This document shows, piece by piece, positions 55,822 to 64,000 of a DNA stretch of 64,000 bases (positions are counted from its first letter, which is position 1; the number at the start of each line of letters is the position of its first letter). The stretch comes from Epiperipatus broadwayi. Its lineage: Eukaryota; Onychophora; Udeonychophora; Euonychophora; Peripatidae. Under the pieces are notes generated by a model that worked only from the letters and a program-made list of their open reading frames with translations, was not told the DNA's origin and ran no database searches. A program made the translations under genes and the position numbers. The stretch is taken from the NCBI GenBank assembly GCA_028023455.1, contig JAQFVV010012507.1:124001-188000 (forward strand), in the 5' to 3' direction.

Positions 55822-56770
55822 GAAGATATTAAAATTTATACTAGATATGTTGAGGATGTTTTTGTTTCTGGTCCTAAAGACATTATTGATGTTCTTTTAT
55901 ATAATCTGAATAATTTAAACAATTTAAAATGGACTATTGAGAATGACCAAAATGGAAAAATAAAATTTTTAGATTTACAAATATTTAGATATGCTACTGA
56001 TTTAAATTATAAATTAATTTTTAAACCTTTGGAGAAAGAGGATATATTCATTTTATATCACGTGTTCCAATGTTACATAAAATGGTAAGTCTGAAATGGT
56101 TTTTGCATCACAATTATTAATTTTTGTAAATATAAGAGTGATAAAATTTTAAATATTGAACTGTTTGCTAATGAACTTTTAAAGGTTGGTTATGATAAAA
56201 ACCAAATCTTGCATACAGTAAATTCATTTAATAATAACAAGAGAGTTTGCAATGTTACCTTAGATAAGAAAAATGGATATCTATGCCATTTATAAATAAC
56301 ATGCAATCTAAATTATATTAAGAATGTATTTAAAGAAAAGTATAATATTTCATTTTGTGTTCCTCCAAATGTTAATTGAATGATTAATAATTCTAAGAGT
56401 ATAATTTCTAAATTGCAAAAAAGTAATATAATTTATGAGATGTCATGTGGATGTCAAAAATTATATATCAGTGAATTGAGATATTCTGTGGAAAAAAGAT
56501 TGACAAAGCATCAATTGTTATATAATTGAATTAAAAATAATGTAAATAGTCAATGTAATACAACTTCAGTATTCTTTGACCATGAAAAAACTTATAATTA
56601 TAGGTTTACACTTAATAGTAATGAAACAAAAATATTAATGGAAGAAAGGAATCATAAAAATGGACAATTATAGAGGCAATTTTGATTGATAAATATAAAG
56701 GATGATGTTAATAATAGGAAAGTTGCAAGTACAGCCATGCACAGCTTATGAAAAATTGCATAACATTAAA
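55822..56770 (+). pseudogene. Decayed Penelope-like element (RT thumb and GIY-YIG)
   Basis: In-frame pieces separated by stops. The RT C motif reads IYTRYVEDVFVSGP (bases 55846-55857 encode YVED where YVDD is usual), then KWTIENDQNGKIKFLDLQIF, the thumb VGYDKNQILHTVNSFNNN, and GIY-YIG as IIYEMSCGCQKLYISELRYS (ISE where IGE is usual), then VEKRLTKHQLLYN. The catalytic changes and at least four stops mean it is dead. The GIY-YIG part most resembles the family B fragment at 30.6 kb (KRL..H.LLY, SVFFDHEKT). 5'-truncated. Confidence 0.82.
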
Positions 56771-56891
56771 TTCAGTTAAAGCTGGTGAAAATTGAAATCA
56801 CTTTGAAAGAATTTAAACTATAATATTGCATTTACCATTAATTATTTATGTTTTATATATAATATTTTTGTAATGGGTATTGTATGTTTAC

Positions 56892-56895
<4 letters not shown>

Positions 56896-56950
<55 letters not shown>
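56896..56950. repeat. (TA)n microsatellite
   Basis: Lies just downstream of the decayed PLE. Confidence 0.97.
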
Positions 56951-56953
<3 letters not shown>

Positions 56954-58920
56954 AACACTATTGAGTGTTCATTAAAATTGTGTTTACAATTATTAAAAAA
57001 TTTCTCATAAATAACACAAAGGTTAATAAATAAATAAACAATATGTAAGGCACAATAAAAGACTAAAGAATTTTTCTTTTCTATTATTAGTATTTTAAAA
57101 TAAAATACAGATTGATAAAAGAAAATAATCAATAAAAGTTGTACAAATCAGTTTGAAAGAGTGGTTGTTTACAAAAGTTTGTTTGTTTTTTTTAAAAAAG
57201 AAAATAATTTACAAAAGTTTAAAGAGTTGTAAACTTTAGTATAAACATCATTATCAGTAAAAACTATAATTAATTAATCAGAAGGGGGAGAAAGTTTAAC
57301 TTGATAAAAGTTTAAGAAATAAATCTGTTACACAAAATTAAGGACATTCTCTTTTTATTTGATTTTAAAAAAAAGTAATCTTAAGAACTAAATAATGAGT
57401 TGATAATAAAAATAAAGAAGTATAGTAAAATGTGTGCATGTTGATATAATAAAATATAACAGTTGGGTATTAGAAAATAAATGAAAGTTAAAAAAAATTA
57501 AAAAACAGCAATGGCTACTAATAAACCAAATCCACAAAACAACAAATTAGCAATGGCTACCAAATGACAACAGGATTAACATTTTATCAAAGAAATGCAA
57601 TTAAAAACAGTGGAGGAATTTTAAAAACAGATATAGCTGGTGGACACAAAAACCAATTAATAATGAACCAGACTGATATCTGATTTAAGGATTTTACTGC
57701 CAAAATTAAAAACTTAATAAAAATCTACTTGTTTATATTTAAAATAGATTGTTTTAATGTTTTAAAATTGTTTATAAAATAGTTTTCTGATACCGTTTGT
57801 TTTTACTTATTTTTTTAATCAATTAGATTAAAAGCAGGCAAGCTTGCTAATTACATTCCTTATGCTTTTATTTTAACCATTGTAAACTCATTCTAAAAAG
57901 TGGACATTTGATTTGTGTTGTTGTTTTTGTTTTACTAATCCCTGGGTAGAATTCTTAGATTAGATTGAGCTGGAGATTAATATTTGCCCTGCCTTAGGCA
58001 TAGAATTCAACAACAAGGCTAGTTTTCATGGGAAATCAAGTGGAGGCATAAATAACACCAAAAATTTCATGGGTTAGTCTAGTCTATTCTATTCTATCCT
58101 AGAGCGATTAAGTCAGCATTCAGTCAAAGTGATTCATTCAGCTTCTTAGTTCCAATATTGAGTCAGATTGGCCTCTTCAATGTTTGTACCATTAGCAGTT
58201 TGAACATTTAATCTTTAAAAGCAAAATTTGCAGTTACTAAAACAATTTTGCTTTCTCTGTGATGTCAAAATATACTGCTATACGTTTTATATCCAACAAT
58301 ATGTCATGCTAGTTTAACTCAAAAGATGGATCCATGCCTGTCAGATCTTCTTCAATACTGCCATGAACACCTAAAATAAACAAGACCCGACTACCTCTAC
58401 CTTGCCACTGTCAAAGGACCTGAAAATGGACTAAAATAAACATGCACACTCTACACAAACTGTGTTTTACCATAAGATAACTATTTTCTTTTATTCTTCC
58501 AGGGTAAATTTCTTTTCATGAAATCTCTGCTCAATCTAATTATAAATCTGTATTCATAAGTAATATTTAGCCTCATATTTAATATTTGCTGTGTTTTCTT
58601 GTATTTTGTTGTGTGTCTTGGGAATCTTAGTTTTAAGATTCCCAGTTTGCTTTCAATTTATGTTTATTGGCAAGTGACAAGTGAGTCTTTCTATTTTTAT
58701 GCCTAACTTTTACTAAATGCTTTAGCAGTCATGTATATTTTTAATTCTTACCTGTAATTATTTTAGTAGCCCATGATAAATTTTAAGCACTGTGTTTGCA
58801 CTTTTTCAAACCTCCAAAAATCTTTTGGCTGGCAACTTTATTGTCCCAATTTTCCGCAGGTGGGAATTTCATTTTTTATATCTCTGAAAGTGGAAACTCG
58901 AATGGTTTTTCTTTGTAATG
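56951..58920. other. AT-rich stretch with no recognised gene
   Basis: No convincing ORF. The segment 57900-58450 is less AT-rich, without recognisable protein similarity. Confidence 0.5.
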
Positions 58921-59760
58921 TTATAAGTCACCAGCAGGAAGATAATATTTATCCCTTTTTAAATTACAGGTGAGAGAGACTTTTTCTACTAAAGTATTTA
59001 AAGCTTTAATATTTTCGTACTCATGTGCACTCTCCGATAGAATTATTTTGTATTTATGTATAGCTTTAAATTTATCAGAACATGTACTCAGAACTTGTTT
59101 CATAAATTTATTTCATAATTAACATTATTTGTAATTCATTTTCTTTAATTGCTAGGGCAGACATAACTAGTTTTCTAATGATTTCTTGTCTCTTATTGAG
59201 ACCATTAATTATTATTAGTTTTGGCCAACCATTATGTTTGGGGATTCACCAGTTTTAATTGTTTGTTTTCCTTTCATTTTTAATCATATTTTTCCATTGT
59301 TCTTGAGGTAAATCAATCACTTTTATTTTAAACATAATAATAGGTTTAGCTTCTACCGACATATGACATTTGAGTTTTGAGACATTTTTTTGGGGGAACT
59401 CAGAAAGTTTGCCGGCACTGGTTTTATACATTTATTTCAAGAACGTATTGTTTAAGTATCTGAAAGTGAAAACCAATGTTTGGGTGAATCCTCTGCTGAA
59501 TGAAATTGCTTCCTCCCTTTATAATTCGTTATTAGAAAGTCAGTAGGTCTGCCAGAGCATTGTGTTTACTCTTTCTGGTATAGGCCTGAGCTAATCCTAT
59601 TTGTAAACTTATAAACTTTTCTTATACATTATTCTGTTCTGAATAAAATTTTTGAAATTTGTTTAAAATTAATTTGGCTGACGTTTGTCTTGGTGCTTTT
59701 GAATCTCAATTGTCTAAACAATTTTAAGATCTCTTGTTTTTCCCTGAGTCTAGTCATTGC
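58921..59760 (-). pseudogene. Unrecognised decayed protein-coding region
   Basis: The minus strand reads protein-like stretches that switch frames. Near 59760-59590 is MTRLREKQEILKLFRQLRFK. From an ATG at 59362 comes MSVEAKPIIMFKIKVIDLPQ then EQWKNMIKNERKTNN and a stop. Then, in another frame, HNGWPKLIIINGLNKRQEII, RKLVMSALAIKENELQIML; then 59103-58921 reads CSDKFKAIHKYKIILSESAH, EYENIKALNTLVEKVSL. Composition is more varied than the background (Trp, Pro, Gly, balanced charge). No domain is recognised. It could be an old transposon ORF or a pseudogene; a multi-exon host gene is less likely because I see no splice sites that join the pieces. Confidence 0.4.
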
Positions 59761-60795
59761 AAACCATCATCATCATCCATTCTGATCACAGTAAATAAAT
59801 TTTCCAGATATGTAGTGCTCTGGTGCGGCCCTCTATGTCAGAATGGATTGAGTGTCCAGTACAATAAAGTGACAACAGGTTGTCACATAAATAGTCCAGT
59901 TTTTCATCAATCAAGCAGTTGATGTCAAATCACAATCAGATTAAATCAGTTCATCAGTCAGTTTTACCACCATGCAGTGTAAATTGTTATCAGAAACATA
60001 TGACCAGACCCCAGCCTGAATCTGATGAAACAGCAGCCTGCCTGGTAAAAGTGGTGCCTGACTAACTTAAAAAACTGCTAGGATATCTAACTATCTTAAA
60101 TAATAAAGCCACAGAATACTAAGCATTAAACCTCCACAAAAAATGTCAAATCCAACTGGTTGGAAAGATTTTCACATGAAGCAGCAACCAGAAGGAAGAC
60201 AAAATCCTATTGGAAATAAATTTCACAACCAATAGCAAGAAGTATCCACATTCTGAAATCCTAGGTAATGAATAACACTTTCTTATTTCCATTTCTAATT
60301 AATGTAGACATTGCAATCCTTAAAGCCTTGAGAGTCAATTAATAAATGAACTCTATAGCATGCATAAAAAACTATTGATGTGTGTGTTTTTAACTGCCAT
60401 GTATTATTTAATGCTTGTTATATTCTAGTTTATTGTATGAATTAAGAATGTGTGTGGACAGTATATGTAATTATCATTGTCTAATTTAATTAAGTTTCTA
60501 TAAAATAGGTAAAATTAGAATAATAAGTACTCATTTAAAAATAAATTATCTTTAATGTAATATTTGTCAGTCAATTATTTTACCCCTAATTGAAGTAACA
60601 ATTTGTTATTGTATTACCTTTGATTGAGCTAGTTGGGATATCTTAGGCACTGAATTAGTTTGCCATCATTCAAAACATGTTAGTTCTTGTAGATAACTGG
60701 TGCCTGGGGTTTACTCCAAAACAAAAAAGTGCTTTGAAGGATAGGTGTTAAATTTGGCAGCTGAGAAGGTCTGTGCCCCTCAAACTTGGTCCCAG

Positions 60796-60797
<2 letters not shown>
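59761..60797. other. Unassigned stretch
   Basis: No gene recognised. The segment before the TA tract (60640-60797) carries GATAACTGGTGCC, also seen near 23778, in otherwise different surroundings. Confidence 0.45.

Positions 60798-60881
<84 letters not shown>
60798..60881. repeat. (TA)n microsatellite, about 42 units
   Basis: Flanked by less AT-rich DNA on both sides (TTGGTCCCAGT and GGACACAGGTGCC). Confidence 0.97.
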
Positions 60882-60883
<2 letters not shown>

Positions 60884-61133
60884 ACACAGGTGCCTTCTGG
60901 GCATTATCATTATTCTTCTCTGCCTAAGGGGCTGTGGTGGAGCAATATTTAAATTGCATTGGTGTAGATTGAATATATAAGTTATAAGTGTATCATATTT
61001 TGTATAAAAGTTTTGCAAGTTATATTTCATAATATTATTTTATTAAAGAATAAAAGTATATAGATTTTATTTCCTCCCTCAATGATCTAATAAACACCCC
61101 CACCCAGTTCAATATATATATATATATATATAT

Positions 61134-61327
61134 ATAAAATACATATTTTGCAGGTTCATCCGTGTTAAAAACTTTTAATATCAATATACTGACGTTTCCA
61201 CTTGGTCACACAAGCCATCCACAGAGTTATAAAAAGGTAGAAAGACAGTTGTAGAGGCGCTACAATCACTGGTTTGAATAAAACATTAAAAATCCCACCA
61301 ATAGCAAAAATGTTAAATTTAAGAATG
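61134..61327 (-). repeat. Inverted copy of the PLE family C 3' end
   Basis: The reverse complement of 63734-63928, with only a few differences (for example CCTGC for CCCGC in the last part). It joins the direct terminal copy at 61327/61328. Its outer 65 bp and 61331-61395 form a near-perfect hairpin. Confidence 0.92.
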
Positions 61328-61368
61328 TCGAAACGTCAGTATATTGATATTAAAAGTTTTTAACACGG

Positions 61369-63237
61369 ATGAACCCGCAAAATATGTATTTTATATATTT
61401 AACCCATGCAAATCTTCATTTTAACATTACTAACCTCTACAGGGAGGAAATTTTTAAACAGCTTCGTATATTTGAAAGAACGTGGAGTAAGAAATGTAAG
61501 TTACTTTGTAATTTATCTTTTTTGTTAGCGTGCAAAAATCACAACGTTATACCCACTTGCTGTAAAATTGTGTTTCACAAGAACAATTATAATGTTAGTA
61601 AAATTCTAAGGAAAACCAGCAATATTATTTTAAACTCTTTTATTAAAGAAACTCGGAAAAATTTAGACAAAATTGATAAAGTATTGCTACATTTACGTTT
61701 ATTCCTTAGTAATAAAATACATCCTTTACTGTGGACTAGTTTTGATCGTATTGCAAGTTTTCGATCGTTTAAAGATTCGGAATTGGTAACAGCAAAGCAA
61801 AAGAAAAAATTGCAAATGCTAATTAGAACACAATCCCCAAACATTATGTATCCAAATCAAAAAACCGTTTACAATTTATCTAAGAAAGCCCTCTCGACAG
61901 ATGAAATTTCGGTTTTAGAAAAAGGTTTCAATTTTGCTTTAACACCTTCCCGGATACCTTTTGAGAAAATTGTCTGTAATGTTGAATCAGCTCTTGATAA
62001 AATTGATTCTACATCGGCTGATTTAGCTAGAGCTGAGATTTGTAATATTTTAAAAAAAGCTAAGCTTCCTAAAAATAATTTTTCAAAGAAAGAAAGACAA
62101 GCATTAAATAATATAAAATCGGACAAATCAATTGTTGTACTTCCAGCTGATAAAGGTAATGGTACTGTTGTTATGGATCGTGGCATTTACCATAATAAAA
62201 TTTTAGATCTGCTTAGTGATAAAACTTATAAACTATCAAAAAGAGATCATACTACATATTTGGAAAAAACAACAAAAGCTATTATTAATAAATCACCTAT
62301 TGAAACAGAGATAAAAAATAAAATAATCCCTCGTGAAAAATCTTGTGTCTGTCCAAAATTTTATGGACTTCCAAAAATTCACAAACCAGATACCCCTCTT
62401 CATCCAATAGTAAGTGCAATAGGTTCTCCAACTCATATTTTAGCTAGATACTTATCGGATTTCATTAAACCTACAATCCCATCTATTAAATCATATATTA
62501 AAAACTCTCTTCATTTTATTTCTGTTTTAAAAAATTTAAAAATTAATGCTAGTGACATTCTGGTCAGTTTTGATGTCGTGTCTTTGTTTACAAACATTCC
62601 AATTGATGAAGCTTTAAATATAATCTCACAACGTTGCAATTTACCAGACCATATTATTGCTTTGATTAAACATTGTCTCTTAAATACATATTTTGTATAC
62701 AATGGACAGCATTACAGACAAGTTTTTGGTACTCCTATGGGCTCACCTATCTCAGGAGTAATAGCTGATTTATTCATGGAATATATAGAAACTCGTGCTT
62801 TAGAATCATCATCTTTAAAACCTCTCATTTGGCTCAGATACATAGATGACACTTTTGTCATATGGCAACATGGAAAAAATACATTAGATGATTTTTTCTT
62901 ACATTTAAATAATATGCATCCTCATATTAAATTTACAATGGAGACAGAGTCTGATGGAAAACTCCCTTTTCTTGATGTTCTAGTCACCAGAACACCAAAT
63001 AGTTTATCTTTTTCTATTTACAGAAAGGATACACACACAGACAGATATTTACATTTCCATTCTCATCATCACCCAACTCAGATAGTTTCTGTAGCCAAAA
63101 CTCTTTTAAATAGAGCAATTAACCTTTCAAATGACACACATCTGAAAGAAGAAATAAATCATATTAATAGTGTTTTATTAGCAAATAGTTATAATTACAA
63201 ATTTATAAAAAAAAGCCTTATTTCAAGCCCAAAATAG
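61369..63237 (+). CDS. Penelope-like reverse transcriptase
   Basis: 622 residues. The N-terminal region (about 30-230) is typical of PLEs (LACKNHNVIPTCC, later VLEKGFNFALTPSRIP). The RT follows: VVLPADKGNGTVVMD (about 260), PKFYGLPKIHKPDTPLHPIV (about 330), ILVSFDVVSLFTNIP (motif A, catalytic D, about 405), FGTPMGSPISG (motif B, about 455), LRYIDDTFVIW (catalytic YIDD, bases 62839-62850, about 492) and GKLPFLDVLV (about 530), then the thumb with YRKDTHTDRYLHF. All catalytic residues are intact. The first ATG lies inside the direct terminal repeat, so the true start may be a little downstream. The ORF stops just after a run of eight A (63207-63214). One A fewer would fuse it to the GIY-YIG frame. 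Confidence 0.93.
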   Translation: MNPQNMYFIYLTHANLHFNITNLYREEIFKQLRIFERTWSKKCKLLCNLSFLLACKNHNVIPTCCKIVFHKNNYNVSKILRKTSNIILNSFIKETRKNLDKIDKVLLHLRLFLSNKIHPLLWTSFDRIASFRSFKDSELVTAKQKKKLQMLIRTQSPNIMYPNQKTVYNLSKKALSTDEISVLEKGFNFALTPSRIPFEKIVCNVESALDKIDSTSADLARAEICNILKKAKLPKNNFSKKERQALNNIKSDKSIVVLPADKGNGTVVMDRGIYHNKILDLLSDKTYKLSKRDHTTYLEKTTKAIINKSPIETEIKNKIIPREKSCVCPKFYGLPKIHKPDTPLHPIVSAIGSPTHILARYLSDFIKPTIPSIKSYIKNSLHFISVLKNLKINASDILVSFDVVSLFTNIPIDEALNIISQRCNLPDHIIALIKHCLLNTYFVYNGQHYRQVFGTPMGSPISGVIADLFMEYIETRALESSSLKPLIWLRYIDDTFVIWQHGKNTLDDFFLHLNNMHPHIKFTMETESDGKLPFLDVLVTRTPNSLSFSIYRKDTHTDRYLHFHSHHHPTQIVSVAKTLLNRAINLSNDTHLKEEINHINSVLLANSYNYKFIKKSLISSPK

Positions 63238-63742
63238 ACAAAATAGGAAACAAAAAGATGATAAGTCAGCTATTAGGATTTGTGTTCCATATGTAAAAGG
63301 AACTACAGACAGTATTGGACGTATATTAAAACACTATAATATAGATACAGCATTTTCTGCTCATCAAAAGATCAGCAATATAATAACCAAGCCTAAGGAT
63401 TCAATCCCTCTTGAATCTCATGGTGTCTATCAAATCTCATGTAAAAATTGTAAAGCTTCTTACATAGGTATGAGTAATCGTCGCATCAGTGTTAGGAGAG
63501 ATGAGCATGCTAATGCAGTTAAACAACACTCATCATCATCAGCACTCTCACTCCATACTATAGATTCAGGTCATAAAATAGATTTTTCTAGTACCAGGAT
63601 CATATCCAGATGTGATAATCTCTACCAATGCAAAATCAGAGAAGCCATTGAGATACTTAAAAGGCCAGATTGTATCAATAAGCGAGATGATACGTGCAAA
63701 CTTCCTCCTATTTGGAAAGATTTCTTTAAAAAACATTCTTAA
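63215..63742 (+). CDS. PLE family C GIY-YIG endonuclease region (shifted frame)
   Basis: Read in frame from 63215: ALFQAQNRQNRKQKDDKS, ICVPYVKGTTDSIGRIL (the usual PLE linker before the endonuclease), then GVYQISCKNCKASYIGMSNR, RISVRRDEH (GIY-YIG with the CxxC-containing insert typical of PLEs, and conserved Arg and His), LHTIDSGHKIDF and a C-terminal helix ending WKDFFKKHS with TAA. It normally forms the C-terminus of the RT polyprotein. Here the A8 run at 63207-63214 shifts the frame. The domain itself has no stop. Confidence 0.9.
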   Translation, partial: ALFQAQNRQNRKQKDDKSAIRICVPYVKGTTDSIGRILKHYNIDTAFSAHQKISNIITKPKDSIPLESHGVYQISCKNCKASYIGMSNRRISVRRDEHANAVKQHSSSSALSLHTIDSGHKIDFSSTRIISRCDNLYQCKIREAIEILKRPDCINKRDDTCKLPPIWKDFFKKHS

Positions 63743-63957
63743 ATTTAACATTTTTGCTATTGGTGGGATTTTTAATGTTTTATTCAAACCAGTGATTGTA
63801 GCGCCTCTACAACCGTCTTTCTACCTTTTTATAACTCTGTGGATGGCTTGTGTGACCAAGTCGAAACGTCAGTATATTGATATTAAAAGTTTTTAACACG
63901 GATGAACCCGCAAAATATGTATTTTATATATTTAACCCGTGCAAATCTTCGTTTTAA
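63743..63957 (+). repeat. 3' terminal repeat of PLE family C
   Basis: Non-coding end whose last 100 bp recur directly at 61328-61434, and whose 63734-63928 recurs inverted at 61134-61327. It contains the hammerhead-like fold at 63831-63877. Confidence 0.88.
63831..63877 (+). ncRNA. Hammerhead-ribozyme-like motif in PLE family C
   Basis: In order: helix I 5' strand (ATAACT), CTGTGGA (6 of 7 to the core CUGANGA), stem II GGCTTG / loop TGTGAC / CAAGTC, GAAA, then CGTC with predicted cleavage after the C at 63870, and helix I 3' strand AGTATAT (pairs with one bulge). Stem III is only two base pairs with no loop, so cleavage in cis is unlikely; a dimer would be needed. Hammerhead ribozymes are known from Penelope-like elements. 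The core mismatch (U at A6) may make this copy inactive. Confidence 0.5.
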
Positions 63958-64000
63958 CATATATATATATATATATATATAATTGAAATAATAAGTTTAA
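63958..64000. repeat. (TA)n tract and start of another family-B-like terminus
   Basis: After about 12 TA units the window ends in ATAATTGAAATAATAAGTTT, resembling the outer end of the family B palindromes (TTATAATTGAAATAATATTT). Another PLE unit probably begins here. Confidence 0.45.

Larger units (their letters stand above)
61134..63957 (+). mobile_element. Nearly intact Penelope-like element, family C
   Basis: A 2.8 kb element between (TA)n tracts (61111-61133 and 63958-63980). Order: inverted copy of its 3' end (61134-61327), a direct copy of the last 100 bp (61328-61434), the RT ORF (61369-63237), the GIY-YIG ORF (63215-63742) and the 3' terminal region (63743-63957). This inverted plus direct terminal arrangement is the Penelope pseudo-LTR type. 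Only one frameshift separates RT and endonuclease, making this the best-preserved PLE in the window. Confidence 0.93.

Overview
This is about 64 kb of very AT-rich nuclear DNA from a multicellular eukaryote, most likely an invertebrate animal. I base that on the standard genetic code, the lack of operons or dense genes, long (TA)n and (ATT)n microsatellites, an animal-type RTE LINE, several Penelope-like elements (PLEs) that carry GIY-YIG domains, a tRNA-derived SINE, and Ty3-like elements with tRNA-Lys-like primer sites. I cannot name the species. I see no clear host gene: nearly everything recognisable is a mobile element or its debris.

Layout. 1-5.6 kb: a minus-strand Ty3/gypsy gag-pol, broken by one in-frame TGA and one frameshift, and cut by the window edge. 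5.6-16.6 kb: AT-rich DNA with foldback elements at 7.8, 10.3 and 12.1 kb, an 800 bp repeat present twice (8.0 and 9.2 kb), and a 1.0 kb element with 21 bp terminal inverted repeats at 12.4 kb. 16.6-18.46 kb: a 5'-truncated RTE-type LINE with a TGATGA-rich tail, followed by about 60 ATT repeats. 19.4-27.0 kb: a two-block long direct repeat flanking a charged coiled-coil ORF. 27.1-33.1 kb: a PLE cluster. It holds two copies of family A in opposite orientation around a roughly 850 bp palindrome made of family B 3' ends, with every unit separated by (TA)n. A SINE has inserted into one copy. 34.3-35.0 kb: a three-arm inverted repeat.

36.36-48.29 kb holds the most striking object. Two direct repeats of 4,247 bp each have TG..CA ends and flank only 3.4 kb of internal DNA. 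That DNA has a primer-site-like and a polypurine-tract-like sequence next to the repeats and encodes only Gag-like coiled-coil protein. It looks like a non-autonomous, gag-only LTR retrotransposon with giant LTRs, inserted in a (TA)n tract. 48.3-61.1 kb: mostly unassigned AT-rich DNA, with a second family B palindrome (52.05 kb), a cluster of PLE terminal repeats with a decayed PLE (54.6-56.8 kb) and an unrecognised decayed coding region (58.9-59.8 kb). 61.13-63.96 kb: a nearly intact PLE (family C) with RT, GIY-YIG, an inverted copy of its own 3' end at its 5' terminus, and a hammerhead-ribozyme-like motif.

Working together: PLEs supply RT and GIY-YIG endonuclease and sit repeatedly in (TA)n tracts. 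The RTE-like LINE is a possible source of machinery for the SINE. An autonomous Ty3 element, such as the one at 1-5.6 kb, would have to supply pol to the gag-only giant-LTR element. These links are inference.
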